Assembly (NCBI GenBank): GCA_023662825.1
Contig: JAMPIH010000010.1
Coordinates: 25,737 to 89,736, forward strand
Reading direction: 5' to 3'
DNA: 64,000 nucleotides
Source: Bacteroides sp.
GTDB taxonomy: Bacteria > Bacteroidota > Bacteroidia > Bacteroidales > P3
Shown: positions 16,287 to 24,076 of the stretch, in pieces
Layout: each line of letters opens with the position of its first letter
Position numbering within the stretch: the stretch's first letter is position 1
Notes under the pieces: model-generated
What the model was told of the DNA's origin: nothing
What the model saw: the letters and a program-made list of their open reading frames with translations, nothing else
Database searches by the model: none
Translations under genes and position numbers: made by a program

Positions 16287-18443
16287 ATGAAAGCCCTAAA
16301 ATACACCTCGTTTGGAATATTGGCGGTGTTGACCGCCCTTATGGTGGCCGCCACCGTGCTGGAAAAAGTTTACGGTAACTTTTTTGTTGGCCGATACATT
16401 TACGGCTCGTGGTGGTTCGTGGCCTTATGGGCGGTGGCGGCGGTCTGTTCCTCGCTGTATATGGTACGGCGGAGACTGTACCGCAAGCCGGTAACCTTCG
16501 CGCTGCACACTTCCTTTATCCTTATCCTGCTCGGCGCATCCGTTACCTGGATTTCGGGCAAACAGGGGCATCTGCACCTGCGGCTGGACGGCGCGGAAGC
16601 CGCCTATTTCGAGAACCGCGAAGGCCATGCCGAATACTTTCCCTTTTCGGTGCGCCTGGATGATTTCCGCGTGGAACACTACCCCGGCACGGTGTCGCCC
16701 ATGGACTACGTGAGCACGGTTTCCATCCGCACGCAGAAAGACAGCCTATCGGGTGAGATCTCGATGAACCACATCCTGCGGTTCAAGGGCTACCGCTTCT
16801 ATCAGGCATCCTACGATGCCGACCAGAAAGGGTCCACCCTGGCGGTAAGCCACGACCCCTGGGGCATCGGCCTCACCTACGGCGGCTACCTGCTGTTGCT
16901 GCTCTCGATGATTGGATTCTTCCTTGACCGACAGAGTGGTTTCAGACAGCTTTTAAAGCACCCCGCCCTTAAGAAAGCCCTTTGCCTCGCCGCCCTGCTG
17001 CCGGTGTTCTCCTGCGGGTTCGCCGCCCAATCCGCCCCGCGTTCCGTGCCTAAAGAGGTGGCGGATGAAATGGGAAAACTGCACGTGTACTTCAACGGGC
17101 GTATCTGCCCGCTTTCCACGCTCTCGCACGATTTCTGCCTCAAGATAACAAAGAAAGACCACTACAGGGACGCCGACGCCAACCAGTTCCTGGCCGGATG
17201 GCTGTTCTTTTACGACCACTGGAAAAACGAGCCGGTGATCCACATCAAGAGCAAGCAAGACCGCAAGACCTTGGGGCTAACGGGCAAGAAGGCCCGGCTC
17301 ACCGACCTGGACACCGCCCCGCTCAGCCCGCGTTCCGAAGAAAGCTTCGCCCTGATCGACATGGTTTCCAACCTGGGCATGCTGCGCGTGTTCCCCTACT
17401 TCGACTCCGCGCTCATGGCCGTGCGCTGGGCCTCGCCCGTCGACAGACTTCCCGCCTACGTGGGGCAGGACACGGCCATGTTTATCCGCCTTTCGCTCAA
17501 CTACCTGAACGAGCTGCTGCAGAAGCAAGACTACGAACAAGCCGTTTCACTGATACGCAAGATAGGCCTCTGGCAGCAGAAACAGGCGCAGGAGGTGCTG
17601 CCGTCCCGCGCGCGTTTCGCCGCCGAACAATTCTACAACCGAGCCAACAAGCCGTTGCCGGCGGCTGTCTGCCTGCTGATTATCGGCATGGCGGCCTTTG
17701 TGCCCTACTGCCGCCGCATGGCCTCGAACCGTGCGCAGAACCGAAATCTTGTCAAGGCACTCTTAGGGCTGCTCTGCCTCGCGCTGCTCTATCTTTCGGC
17801 CATGGTGGCGCTACGCGCCTGGGTGTGCGGCCATAGCCCGGTGTCGAACGGCTACGAGACCATGCAGGCCATCGCCTGGTTCGCCCTGCTCGCCACCCTG
17901 ATTTTCTACCGCAGGCTGGATTTCCTGCTGCCCTTGGGTTTCCTGGTGTCGGGGCTGGCCATGCTGGTGTCGATGATGGGTTCCTCGAACCCGCAGATCA
18001 CGCCGCTTATGCCGGTGCTTTCCTCGCCATTGCTGTCGGTGCACGTAATGCTGGTAATGGTTTCCTACACGCTTTTCGCCTTCATGATGCTGAACGGCCT
18101 GGCCGGATTATGGCTTCATCTGAACCATAAGGAGGCCTCCCTGCGGCTGTCGGTGGTGAGCCGCCTGATGCTCTACCCCGCCGTATTCACGCTGGCTGCG
18201 GGCATTTTCGTGGGCGCGGTCTGGGCCAACGTCTCGTGGGGCCGCTACTGGGGCTGGGATCCCAAAGAGGTGTGGGCGTTGATCACGATGCTCGTGTATT
18301 CGTTCGCGCTCCACAACAAGTCTTTCCCCACATTGAACCACCCCGCCGCATTCCATATCTTTTCCATCGCCGCCTTTTTGTGCGTGTTAATCACCTACTT
18401 CGGTGTAAATTTCCTGCTGGGCGGCATGCACGGGTATGTATAG
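16287..18443 (+). CDS. ccsBA: CcsB-CcsA fusion, system II cytochrome c heme lyase
   Basis: 718 residues. The N-terminal half is ResB/CcsB-like (membrane helices near 5-25, 40-58, 72-92 and 198-216 around a periplasmic domain). The C-terminal half is CcsA-like, with the tryptophan-rich heme-handling motif WGRYWGWDPKEVWALI and flanking conserved histidines (LSVHVMLVM, ALHNKSFPTLNH). The fused protein exports heme and attaches it to apocytochrome c CxxCH motifs in the periplasm. Epsilonproteobacteria and Bacteroidota use such fusions. No cytochrome c gene is in the window. A -7 box lies 20 bases upstream. Confidence 0.9.
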   Translation: MKALKYTSFGILAVLTALMVAATVLEKVYGNFFVGRYIYGSWWFVALWAVAAVCSSLYMVRRRLYRKPVTFALHTSFILILLGASVTWISGKQGHLHLRLDGAEAAYFENREGHAEYFPFSVRLDDFRVEHYPGTVSPMDYVSTVSIRTQKDSLSGEISMNHILRFKGYRFYQASYDADQKGSTLAVSHDPWGIGLTYGGYLLLLLSMIGFFLDRQSGFRQLLKHPALKKALCLAALLPVFSCGFAAQSAPRSVPKEVADEMGKLHVYFNGRICPLSTLSHDFCLKITKKDHYRDADANQFLAGWLFFYDHWKNEPVIHIKSKQDRKTLGLTGKKARLTDLDTAPLSPRSEESFALIDMVSNLGMLRVFPYFDSALMAVRWASPVDRLPAYVGQDTAMFIRLSLNYLNELLQKQDYEQAVSLIRKIGLWQQKQAQEVLPSRARFAAEQFYNRANKPLPAAVCLLIIGMAAFVPYCRRMASNRAQNRNLVKALLGLLCLALLYLSAMVALRAWVCGHSPVSNGYETMQAIAWFALLATLIFYRRLDFLLPLGFLVSGLAMLVSMMGSSNPQITPLMPVLSSPLLSVHVMLVMVSYTLFAFMMLNGLAGLWLHLNHKEASLRLSVVSRLMLYPAVFTLAAGIFVGAVWANVSWGRYWGWDPKEVWALITMLVYSFALHNKSFPTLNHPAAFHIFSIAAFLCVLITYFGVNFLLGGMHGYV

Positions 18444-18467
18444 TTTCTCAAATTGCCCGAAATAGTG

Positions 18468-18475
18468 TACCTTTG
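18468..18475 (+). promoter_or_regulatory. -7 box (TACCTTTG) of the SRP RNA gene
   Basis: A perfect TAnnTTTG match ending just before the predicted 5' end of the SRP RNA, which is the right distance for a transcription start near 18479-18481. Confidence 0.6.
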
Positions 18476-18478
18476 CGC

Positions 18479-18585
18479 TTGGGTAAGTCTTACACGACCA
18501 GCTCCTTTCCACTCCCCCAGGGCCGGAAGGCAGCAAGGGTACGAAGGTTGTAGCGGTGCGATGTAAGGAGCTTACCCTTTTTTTT
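18479..18585 (+). ncRNA. ffs: Small (4.5S-type) signal recognition particle RNA
   Basis: The conserved domain IV tip is unmistakable: CAGGGCCGGAAGGCAGCAAG (near 18520-18538). The ends pair (GGGTAAG at 18481-18487 with CTTACCC at 18571-18577), giving one long hairpin of about 100 nt as in bacterial SRP RNAs without an Alu domain. A T-run (18578-18585) follows the closing stem and serves as terminator. The RNA binds Ffh and directs membrane proteins to the translocon; ffh is not in this window. Confidence 0.95.
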
Positions 18586-18626
18586 ACCGTTTTTTTTTGC
18601 GCCTTGGGGCGGTTCGAACGTAAAAA

Positions 18627-19247
18627 ATGATACTGAAAGCCTACAACCAGGAGATCCACAGCAAGCAGATCGACCATATCGTGCAATGCCTCAGACACGG
18701 AGGCATCATCATCTATCCCACCGACACCATTTACGGCATGGGCGTGGGGCTTTCCAACATCCGCAGCCTCAACCGCCTGGCGCAGATAAAATACCGCCGC
18801 AAGGAAGACCTCAACTACACCCTGCTCTGCCACGACCTAAGCCACCTCTCGCACTACAGCCTGCCCATCTCCAATTCCATGTTCCGGCTCATGAAGTCGC
18901 TCACCCCCGGCCCGTTCACCTTTATCCTGAACGCCAACAACGAGGTACCCAAGCTGTTCCAAAGCAAGAAGAAAACCATCGGCATCCGCATTCCCGACAA
19001 TAGAATCGTGCGCCAGATCGTGGAAGCCCTGGGCGAACCGCTGCTCAACACCTCGCTCGATGCCGAAGACGACCAGACCGAATACCTCACCGACCCCGAA
19101 TACATCCACGAAAGGTTCGGCAAGCAGGTGGACCTGGTGATCGACGGCGGCATCGGTCAGGTGCAGTACTCCACCGTGCTCGACTGCACGCAAAACAACA
19201 TAGAAATCATCAGGCAGGGCATCGGCCAGGTGCCGGATCTTGCCTGA
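18627..19247 (+). CDS. Sua5/YciO/YrdC-family protein, YciO-like
   Basis: 206 residues. The nucleotide-binding half reads GGIIIYPTDTIYGMG. The remaining blocks (LTPGPFTFILNA, KTIGIRIPDN, EALGEPLLNTS, FGKQVDLVIDGG) follow E. coli YciO closely. TsaC/Sua5 of this family make threonylcarbamoyl-AMP for the t6A modification of tRNA; YciO-type members have weak or no such activity. The automatic label would be L-threonylcarbamoyladenylate synthase, but I favour the YciO branch. It starts about 40 bases after the SRP RNA terminator and is followed closely by holA. Confidence 0.8.
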   Translation: MILKAYNQEIHSKQIDHIVQCLRHGGIIIYPTDTIYGMGVGLSNIRSLNRLAQIKYRRKEDLNYTLLCHDLSHLSHYSLPISNSMFRLMKSLTPGPFTFILNANNEVPKLFQSKKKTIGIRIPDNRIVRQIVEALGEPLLNTSLDAEDDQTEYLTDPEYIHERFGKQVDLVIDGGIGQVQYSTVLDCTQNNIEIIRQGIGQVPDLA

Positions 19248-19260
19248 AAACGGTTCAGCC

Positions 19261-20286
19261 ATGCCTACGCTCAAATACGCAGACCTCGTAAAGCAAGTCC
19301 GTTCGCAAAAGCCCGCGCCCGTCTATCTACTGTGGGGCGAGGAAGACTTTTACATCGACCGCATCGAGAAGATCTTCGAGAACGAGCTGCTGGACGACAT
19401 GCAGAAGGAATTCGACTACAGCGTGTTTTTCGGGCAGGACCTGAAGGGCTCCGGATTAAAGGAAGTGATTGCCGGCTGCAAGCGGTTCCCGGTAATGGCG
19501 CCGTTCCAGCTGATTCTCGTAAAGGAGGCGCAGGCCATAGACCGCTGGGATGCCGTGGAAGAATACCTGCAGAAGCCCGTGGAAAGCACCGTGCTGGTGT
19601 TCTGCCACAAGCACAAGAAGATAGACAAGCGCAAGTCGGTATTCAAGCTGTTCGACAAGGCGGGCGTATGCTTCGAGTCCGCGCCGCTCAAAGACAAGGA
19701 CTACATGCCCTGGATAGAGGGCTATCTGAAAGAAAACGGTTATGGCGTACAGCCGCAGGCCTTGGCTCTGCTCAGCGAATCCTTGGGCGGGAACCTCAAC
19801 ATGATCGCCAACGAACTGAACAAGCTGTTCGTGAACCTACCCCAAGGCACGGCCATTACCGAAGACCATGTGGAACAGTTCGTGGGCATCAACAAGGAAT
19901 ACAATCCCTTTGCCCTGGAAAAGGCGCTCGCCATGCGCGATCTGGTGGGCTGCCGCAAGATCTGCAACCACATCAAGCAGAACCCAAAGGATTTTCCGCT
20001 TCCGCCGCTGATGGCCATCATCTACCGCCTTTACGCCCGCATCATCCAAGTGCATTCCCTGAAGGGACGGGGCACGCCGCGCAACGAATGGGCGGCCACA
20101 CTGGGGGTGAACCCGTATTTCCTGGGGCAATACGAAACGGCGGCCACCCGCTACTCCTACCGCGAAACGGCCGCCATCCTGCAAATCGTAAAGACCTACG
20201 ACCTGAAATCAAAGGGCTACGGCGGCAACCTCTCGCACGAAGCCTTCATAGACGAACTCTGCTTCAGGCTACTGCACGCCTGCTGA
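19261..20286 (+). CDS. holA: DNA polymerase III delta subunit
   Basis: 341 residues starting at MPTLKYADLVKQV; an ATG at 19240 overlapping the previous stop would add seven residues. HolA is the clamp-loader subunit that opens the beta clamp. It has the family N-terminus (PVYLLWGEEDFYIDRI), the AAA-like fold without a functional Walker A, the SESLGGNLNMIANELNKL segment and the C-terminal collar helices (EAFIDELCFRLL). The gene lies 13 bases after the YciO-like gene and is probably cotranscribed. Its partner clamp, dnaN, is at 33688. Confidence 0.92.
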   Translation: MPTLKYADLVKQVRSQKPAPVYLLWGEEDFYIDRIEKIFENELLDDMQKEFDYSVFFGQDLKGSGLKEVIAGCKRFPVMAPFQLILVKEAQAIDRWDAVEEYLQKPVESTVLVFCHKHKKIDKRKSVFKLFDKAGVCFESAPLKDKDYMPWIEGYLKENGYGVQPQALALLSESLGGNLNMIANELNKLFVNLPQGTAITEDHVEQFVGINKEYNPFALEKALAMRDLVGCRKICNHIKQNPKDFPLPPLMAIIYRLYARIIQVHSLKGRGTPRNEWAATLGVNPYFLGQYETAATRYSYRETAAILQIVKTYDLKSKGYGGNLSHEAFIDELCFRLLHAC

Positions 20287-20294
20287 TAACCATC

Positions 20295-20344
20295 CGATAC
20301 CATATCGGTAACTCTATTTTTTTCGATTTACCGATACAGTATCG
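20295..20344. repeat. 17-bp inverted repeat built of two palindromes, after holA
   Basis: Left arm CGATACCATATCGGTAA (20295-20311) and right arm TTACCGATACAGTATCG (20328-20344) pair except for two central bases, with a 16-base T-rich loop. Each arm is itself nearly palindromic (CGATA-n3-TATCG). It could be a holA terminator hairpin or a double protein-binding site. Confidence 0.7.
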
Positions 20345-20354
20345 ATCTATTGCA

Positions 20355-20396
20355 TCAAAAAAAATACCGACCCGAAAAAGATTTCCAGGCCGGTAT
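20355..20396 (-). terminator. Rho-independent terminator of the SUMF1 lipoprotein unit
   Basis: Read on the minus strand: stem from ATACCGGCC (20388-20396) with GGTCGGTAT (20364-20372), then a run of eight T (20357-20364). It lies 20 bases after the stop of the gene at 20417. Confidence 0.75.
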
Positions 20397-20416
20397 CCTT
20401 ACCTCATCATAACAAA

Positions 20417-21220
20417 CTAGGGAACCAATACCACGCGGAAGCCAAGGCGGTAGTCGCCCCGGAACCCGGGATTGTAGCAGCGCCGGTACGCCACCCGGCA
20501 GTACTTCGCATAGTTGTACCAACTGCCACCGCGGAACACGCGGGCGGAGCCCGAGGCCGATCCTGTCGGATTTTCAACAGCATCCTCATCATAAGAACCG
20601 TACCTATCCAAACACCATTCCCATACATTCCCGCTCATATCGTAAATCCCCAACTCATTCGGCTTCTTCATTCCCACAACATGTGTCGCACTTCCACTAT
20701 TACCAATATACCAAGCCACTTCCTCAATATCGGGGCTTCCGCTGTACTTATACCCTTTGCTTTTCTTGCCGCCACGGGCCGCATACTCCCATTCCGCTTC
20801 CGTCGGCAAACGATAGGTCCTCCCCGTTAACGCACTTAGTTCCTCACAAAAATGTTGTGCCTCGCTCCAACTTACATTTTCCACTGGACGGTTTTCCCCT
20901 TCGAACTCCGAGGGGTTATTTTCATTTCCCATCACCGCTTTCCATTGAGCCTGAGTAACTTCATATTTACCTATGTAATACGGACTCAATGTCACTTTAT
21001 GCACGGGAAACTCATCTTCTTCGGCATCTCCCACTTGCTCCGCCGTCGCCCCCATTTGGAAAGAGCCTCCTTCCACATACACCATCTTCAAATTCAAACC
21101 TGGAACAGACACCTCAGTAAAGTTCCTCCCTCTTTTGGGCTTGGTGTTGCTGCCATTTCCACAAGCCGCCAACAAAAGCATCGCCCATACTACAGGCAAA
21201 ATCAAACTTAATCTTTTCAT
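20417..21220 (-). CDS. SUMF1/FGE-fold lipoprotein, copy A
   Basis: 267 residues with a lipoprotein signal (LLLAACG, lipidation cysteine at 20). The mature part is a formylglycine-generating-enzyme-fold domain: VYVEGGSFQMGAT, YYIGKYEVTQAQWKAVMG, RPVENVSWSEAQHFCEEL, YRLPTEAEWEYAARGG, SGNVWEWCLD, RVFRGGSWYN, and the LGFRVVLVP ending. Two C-terminal cysteines occur (KYCRVAYRRC), but not in the spacing of the catalytic pair of true FGE, so enzyme activity is doubtful; GldJ/GldK-like structural roles are possible. It is nearly identical at the signal peptide to the next gene, a tandem paralogue. Confidence 0.8.
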   Translation of the reverse strand: MKRLSLILPVVWAMLLLAACGNGSNTKPKRGRNFTEVSVPGLNLKMVYVEGGSFQMGATAEQVGDAEEDEFPVHKVTLSPYYIGKYEVTQAQWKAVMGNENNPSEFEGENRPVENVSWSEAQHFCEELSALTGRTYRLPTEAEWEYAARGGKKSKGYKYSGSPDIEEVAWYIGNSGSATHVVGMKKPNELGIYDMSGNVWEWCLDRYGSYDEDAVENPTGSASGSARVFRGGSWYNYAKYCRVAYRRCYNPGFRGDYRLGFRVVLVP

Positions 21221-21303
21221 CTTTGTTCACCCTTTATTATTCAACATAAAACCTTTTTCCTTTTGAAAGTTACCGAGTCGTTATCCTTGTTTCTCCAAGT
21301 AAA

Positions 21304-22179
21304 CTATAGTTCCAACACTACGCGGAAGCCAATATACTCACCTCCATTTTCATACGGGAGTCTACCCGACACCCGACGGTCCAATCCACAATTGCTGCCA
21401 CCACGAGCCATATGTCCTATATAGCTTTCGTCCATCCCTCTCGGATTTTCAACACCATCCACATAAGAATCAGACCAATCCAAACACCATTCCGCTACGT
21501 TCCCACTCATATCAAAAATCCCCAACTCATTCCCCTTCTTCGTCCCCACTATCTGTTCCCCCCCCTCACGCCAAGCCACCTCATCGAGCATATCGCTTCC
21601 GCTGTACTTATATCCTTTACTTTTATTACCTCCACGAGCCGCATACTCCCATTCCGCTTCCGTCGGCAAACGATAGGTTTTTCCTGTCAGTGAACTCAGC
21701 CTTTTACAAAAAGACTGCGCGTCCTCCCAGCTTACATATGTTATAGGGCGACGTCCTCCATCGAATTTCCAGAGAGCCCTCGCCATCGTTCTTTCTGCAT
21801 ACTTTTCTTCTATTTCAGCGGAGAATTCCAGCGAAAATATTTCAGATAATGTAGGAAAATCAAGCGGGATTATCCCATTCATTACAATCTTCCATTGCTC
21901 TTGCGTTACTTCAAATTTACCTATGTAGTATGAACTCAAAGTTACTTTACATGCGTGACCTTGAACAGCCTCACCCTCTTTGAGATCCTTCAATTGCTCC
22001 GCCGTAGCACCCATTTGAAAAGAACCGCCCTCCACATACTTCATCTCTAAATTCAGTCCCGGAACCGACTTCTCTATAAAGTCCATTCCCTTGGGGGGAT
22101 TGGCACCATTGGCATTTCCACAGGCCGCCAACAAAAGCATTGCCCAGGCCACAGGCAAAATCAAACTTAATCTTTTCAT
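21304..22179 (-). CDS. SUMF1/FGE-fold lipoprotein, copy B
   Basis: 291 residues, lipidation cysteine at 20. It shares the signal peptide and all SUMF1 blocks with copy A (YVEGGSFQMGATAEQL, YYIGKFEVTQEQWKIVM, TYRLPTEAEWEYAARGG, SGNVAEWCLD) but has about 25 extra residues after the EVTQ block and only one C-terminal cysteine (GGSNCGLDRR), so it should lack formylglycine-generating activity. A strong AGGAGGA ribosome site precedes its ATG, lying over the end of the upstream gene's reading frame gap. Low GC and duplication point to an accessory cassette. Confidence 0.8.
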   Translation of the reverse strand: MKRLSLILPVAWAMLLLAACGNANGANPPKGMDFIEKSVPGLNLEMKYVEGGSFQMGATAEQLKDLKEGEAVQGHACKVTLSSYYIGKFEVTQEQWKIVMNGIIPLDFPTLSEIFSLEFSAEIEEKYAERTMARALWKFDGGRRPITYVSWEDAQSFCKRLSSLTGKTYRLPTEAEWEYAARGGNKSKGYKYSGSDMLDEVAWREGGEQIVGTKKGNELGIFDMSGNVAEWCLDWSDSYVDGVENPRGMDESYIGHMARGGSNCGLDRRVSGRLPYENGGEYIGFRVVLEL

Positions 22180-22193
22180 CTTGTTTGCTCCTC

Positions 22194-22850
22194 CTATTGC
22201 ACAAAATTTTTCATAAAGATGATGGTCAGGCTAAGCACAAAGTCAATTTCCACTCTTTCAATCTTATCGTCATGTTTAACATGATCATTTTGGTACCTGG
22301 TATAATAATCCAACACCTTTTCGAACATATTCGTAAACGCTCTCGAAAAACCCTTCGCGTTTTGGTACTGGCCAATTTCCGATTTTTGGTTTTCCAGACT
22401 CTTTTGGTTTCCCAAAACCCTTTTCAGCAATAACTCCAAGGCAAGCCGCATATCATCCAATGTATTACGCACATATATGCCTTGGATGTACTTTTCCATG
22501 GCTTCTTTATACAATTTTTGCGATTCCGGATAATTATGCAGCCAATCCTCCACCTTTTTCACCTCATCCATCTCTGCAGGCAACAACATCGGATTTTCTT
22601 CAAAATAACGGGACAGGAAGCCCACAACCTCGCTCTCCATTTCCTCTACATCGTAAACACGGTTTGGATAAACGGTCAATGTAAGCGGAGGGTTATTCGC
22701 ACTTTTACTCTCTGTAATGTTTACCCTAGCAACCGAAGGCAATCGCAACAACATTTCCCGCACAGCCTCTACGCGTTGTATATCTTTCGGGAAGACCTTT
22801 AGGTACTTTTTTTCATCCCCCCTGATTTCCGTGTCAAAATTTTTAGCCAT
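22194..22850 (-). CDS. Unrecognised protein with possible Abi/HEPN-like C-terminal domain
   Basis: 218 residues, no signal peptide, acidic. The N-terminal 85 residues look like a small alpha/beta domain (IQRVEAVREMLLRLPSVARVNITES). The C-terminal half is helical with the pattern LDDMRLALELLLKRVLGNQKSLENQ and YYTRYQNDHVKHDD, which resembles C-terminal domains of abortive-infection-type proteins; this is pattern recognition, not a firm assignment. It is first in a three-gene unit with the two SUMF1 lipoproteins, 14 bases apart. Composition is AT-rich compared with holA. Confidence 0.5.
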   Translation of the reverse strand: MAKNFDTEIRGDEKKYLKVFPKDIQRVEAVREMLLRLPSVARVNITESKSANNPPLTLTVYPNRVYDVEEMESEVVGFLSRYFEENPMLLPAEMDEVKKVEDWLHNYPESQKLYKEAMEKYIQGIYVRNTLDDMRLALELLLKRVLGNQKSLENQKSEIGQYQNAKGFSRAFTNMFEKVLDYYTRYQNDHVKHDDKIERVEIDFVLSLTIIFMKNFVQ

Positions 22851-22916
22851 CTTCTTTTATTTTCTAGGGTTAAACATCTTTTCGCTCCGCAAGCCATTCC
22901 GCCCGAAAGCCGCCTG

Positions 22917-22924
22917 CAAATATA
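22917..22924 (-). promoter_or_regulatory. Candidate -7 box (TATATTTG) of the SUMF1 cassette
   Basis: TATATTTG on the minus strand, a full match to TAnnTTTG, 66 bases before the start at 22850. No clear -33 TTTG is present. Confidence 0.4.
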
Positions 22925-23166
22925 GCAAAATACTATTTAAATATTAAATCAATGAAAAATCAGCACAAAAACAACAATTATATTAATAAAATTTTATCCA
23001 ATCAACAACTAAAGACACAAGCTTTTTTAGAATGATTTTGGTTCTGCAATGTCATCTTGATGAAAATTTTATTAATATAATTCCAAGACACAAAGAACAT
23101 CGGCATAAAGATTGGCTCTTCTTTCACTTTCCGCTGTCTTTGCGGCGTTTTCTTACGAGCAAGCTA
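22925..23166. other. AT-rich gene-free gap with a 20-bp perfect inverted repeat
   Basis: No convincing reading frame. The main feature is the inverted repeat at 22976-23082 listed separately. The right part (23083-23166) shows nothing I can identify. Confidence 0.5.
22976..23082. repeat. 20-bp perfect inverted repeat with 67-bp spacer
   Basis: Left arm AATTATATTAATAAAATTTT (22976-22995) and its exact reverse complement at 23063-23082. The spacer (22996-23062) has no reading frame. The arms could be ends of a very small decayed element, a cruciform or a long hairpin RNA. Confidence 0.8.
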
Positions 23167-23781
23167 CTATATCCGGGTGGCGATATCCGCCAGATAATCT
23201 TTTATCTCTTGCCCTGTGGGAGAATTGGGTAAGATAAAATCCACTTCTTCCGTGTAATCGATATCTTCAAAATAAGAAAGTTGGGAACGGAAAAGTTTTT
23301 CGGAAAACAATTCGCCGAAAATCTCTTTAGCCCTGACGGAAACTTCACCCAAACTATGGTGATCCTTAAAAATAAAGCAAAGATCCACATAGTCTTTCCA
23401 TTTAGAGCGCCGTCCCATTGCATAGGCCTTCATTGCCGCCAAATCCAACAAGGAAGGAATCCTTGCATATGTACCCACTTTTACTCCGGCTTCAATGTCA
23501 AACGGGTATTCAAAGAATGTTATCTTAACCTCATTTACAATCAGGTTCATCTGCTCCTCCACCCTTCGGGTAACGGTAGCCGGAAAACCGGAAGCTTCGA
23601 TTTTATCAAGGTTCTTCTTGTGATTGATACGCCCGTTTTTAAAGAGATCGAAATCGATGGAACGCCGATGCCCGATATGCAAGGCTATGGCGGTTCCGCC
23701 AACCAGATAATACTCCCTGCGGAACCCGGAAATCAACGGCAGCAACTCCCGCTGCCGGTTGTTAAGAATTTCTGTGTGCAT
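23167..23781 (-). CDS. AbiEii/AbiGii-type nucleotidyltransferase (toxin-like)
   Basis: 204 residues from the ATG at 23781; an upstream TTG would extend it by five. The nucleotidyltransferase core YYLVGGTAIALHIGHRRSIDFDLF holds the G28-G29 and S41-x-D43-x-D45 signature of AbiEii/MNT-like enzymes. AbiEii toxins transfer nucleotides to tRNA 3' ends and form type IV toxin-antitoxin systems with AbiEi. Here the partner is not AbiEi but the small protein encoded just upstream, whose end it overlaps by 20 bases. The AT-rich composition and setting fit a mobile defence or addiction module. Confidence 0.8.
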   Translation of the reverse strand: MHTEILNNRQRELLPLISGFRREYYLVGGTAIALHIGHRRSIDFDLFKNGRINHKKNLDKIEASGFPATVTRRVEEQMNLIVNEVKITFFEYPFDIEAGVKVGTYARIPSLLDLAAMKAYAMGRRSKWKDYVDLCFIFKDHHSLGEVSVRAKEIFGELFSEKLFRSQLSYFEDIDYTEEVDFILPNSPTGQEIKDYLADIATRI

Positions 23782-24040
23782 AGCGGTTAAATACAAGCGT
23801 GAAGAAATTGCGGATTTCCGGATAATAGTTGTTGACTGCCCTGCCCTTGGCCGAAAAGAAGATATCCGCCACCCTGTCTATACCCATGATGTCGAACAAT
23901 GCCCGTACATCGTCCATCGAACCCTCGTTGAGGATGGTCTCCACAATCAGTTCCTCGCTGATGTTCTCCTTGCTCCTTTCGGGCGTGTACCAGAAATAAG
24001 CGCTATGGTCTTTGATAAACTGTTGCAACTGAGCCGTCAT
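23762..24040 (-). CDS. Small DUF6922-like partner of the AbiEii nucleotidyltransferase
   Basis: 92 residues. The sequence follows a pattern I associate with the DUF6922 group found next to AbiEii proteins in Bacteroidota: an aromatic FW near the N-terminus (SAYFWYTPE), then a helix pair (EELIVETILNEGSMDDVRALFDIMGIDRVADIF) and a C-terminal helix with an aromatic core. It is first in a two-gene unit and overlaps the nucleotidyltransferase by 20 bases, the usual antitoxin-first order. An antitoxin role is inferred from position. A palindrome covers its start region. Confidence 0.6.
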   Translation of the reverse strand: MTAQLQQFIKDHSAYFWYTPERSKENISEELIVETILNEGSMDDVRALFDIMGIDRVADIFFSAKGRAVNNYYPEIRNFFTLVFNRYAHRNS

Positions 24041-24054
24041 ATCTTGTAAAGATA
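24040..24054. promoter_or_regulatory. 15-bp palindrome at the start of the AbiEii module
   Basis: TATCTT-GTA-AAGATA is a perfect 6-base dyad touching the antitoxin-like start codon (ATG at 24040-24038). It is well placed for autoregulation. A closely similar dyad (TATCTT-GCA-AAGATA) is at 51932-51946, where it is part of a promoter box, so it may be fortuitous. Confidence 0.4.
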
Positions 24055-24076
24055 CAAAATATTATCGTTCGTTTCC

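Noticed and set aside
18600..18626. tRNA T-loop-like GGTTCGAAC
   Set aside because: No acceptor or anticodon stem can be formed around it; it is the leader of the YciO-like gene.
20417..22179. True formylglycine-generating enzymes (sulfatase activators)
   Set aside because: The catalytic cysteine pair spacing is not kept, both proteins are lipoproteins, and no sulfatase gene lies near.
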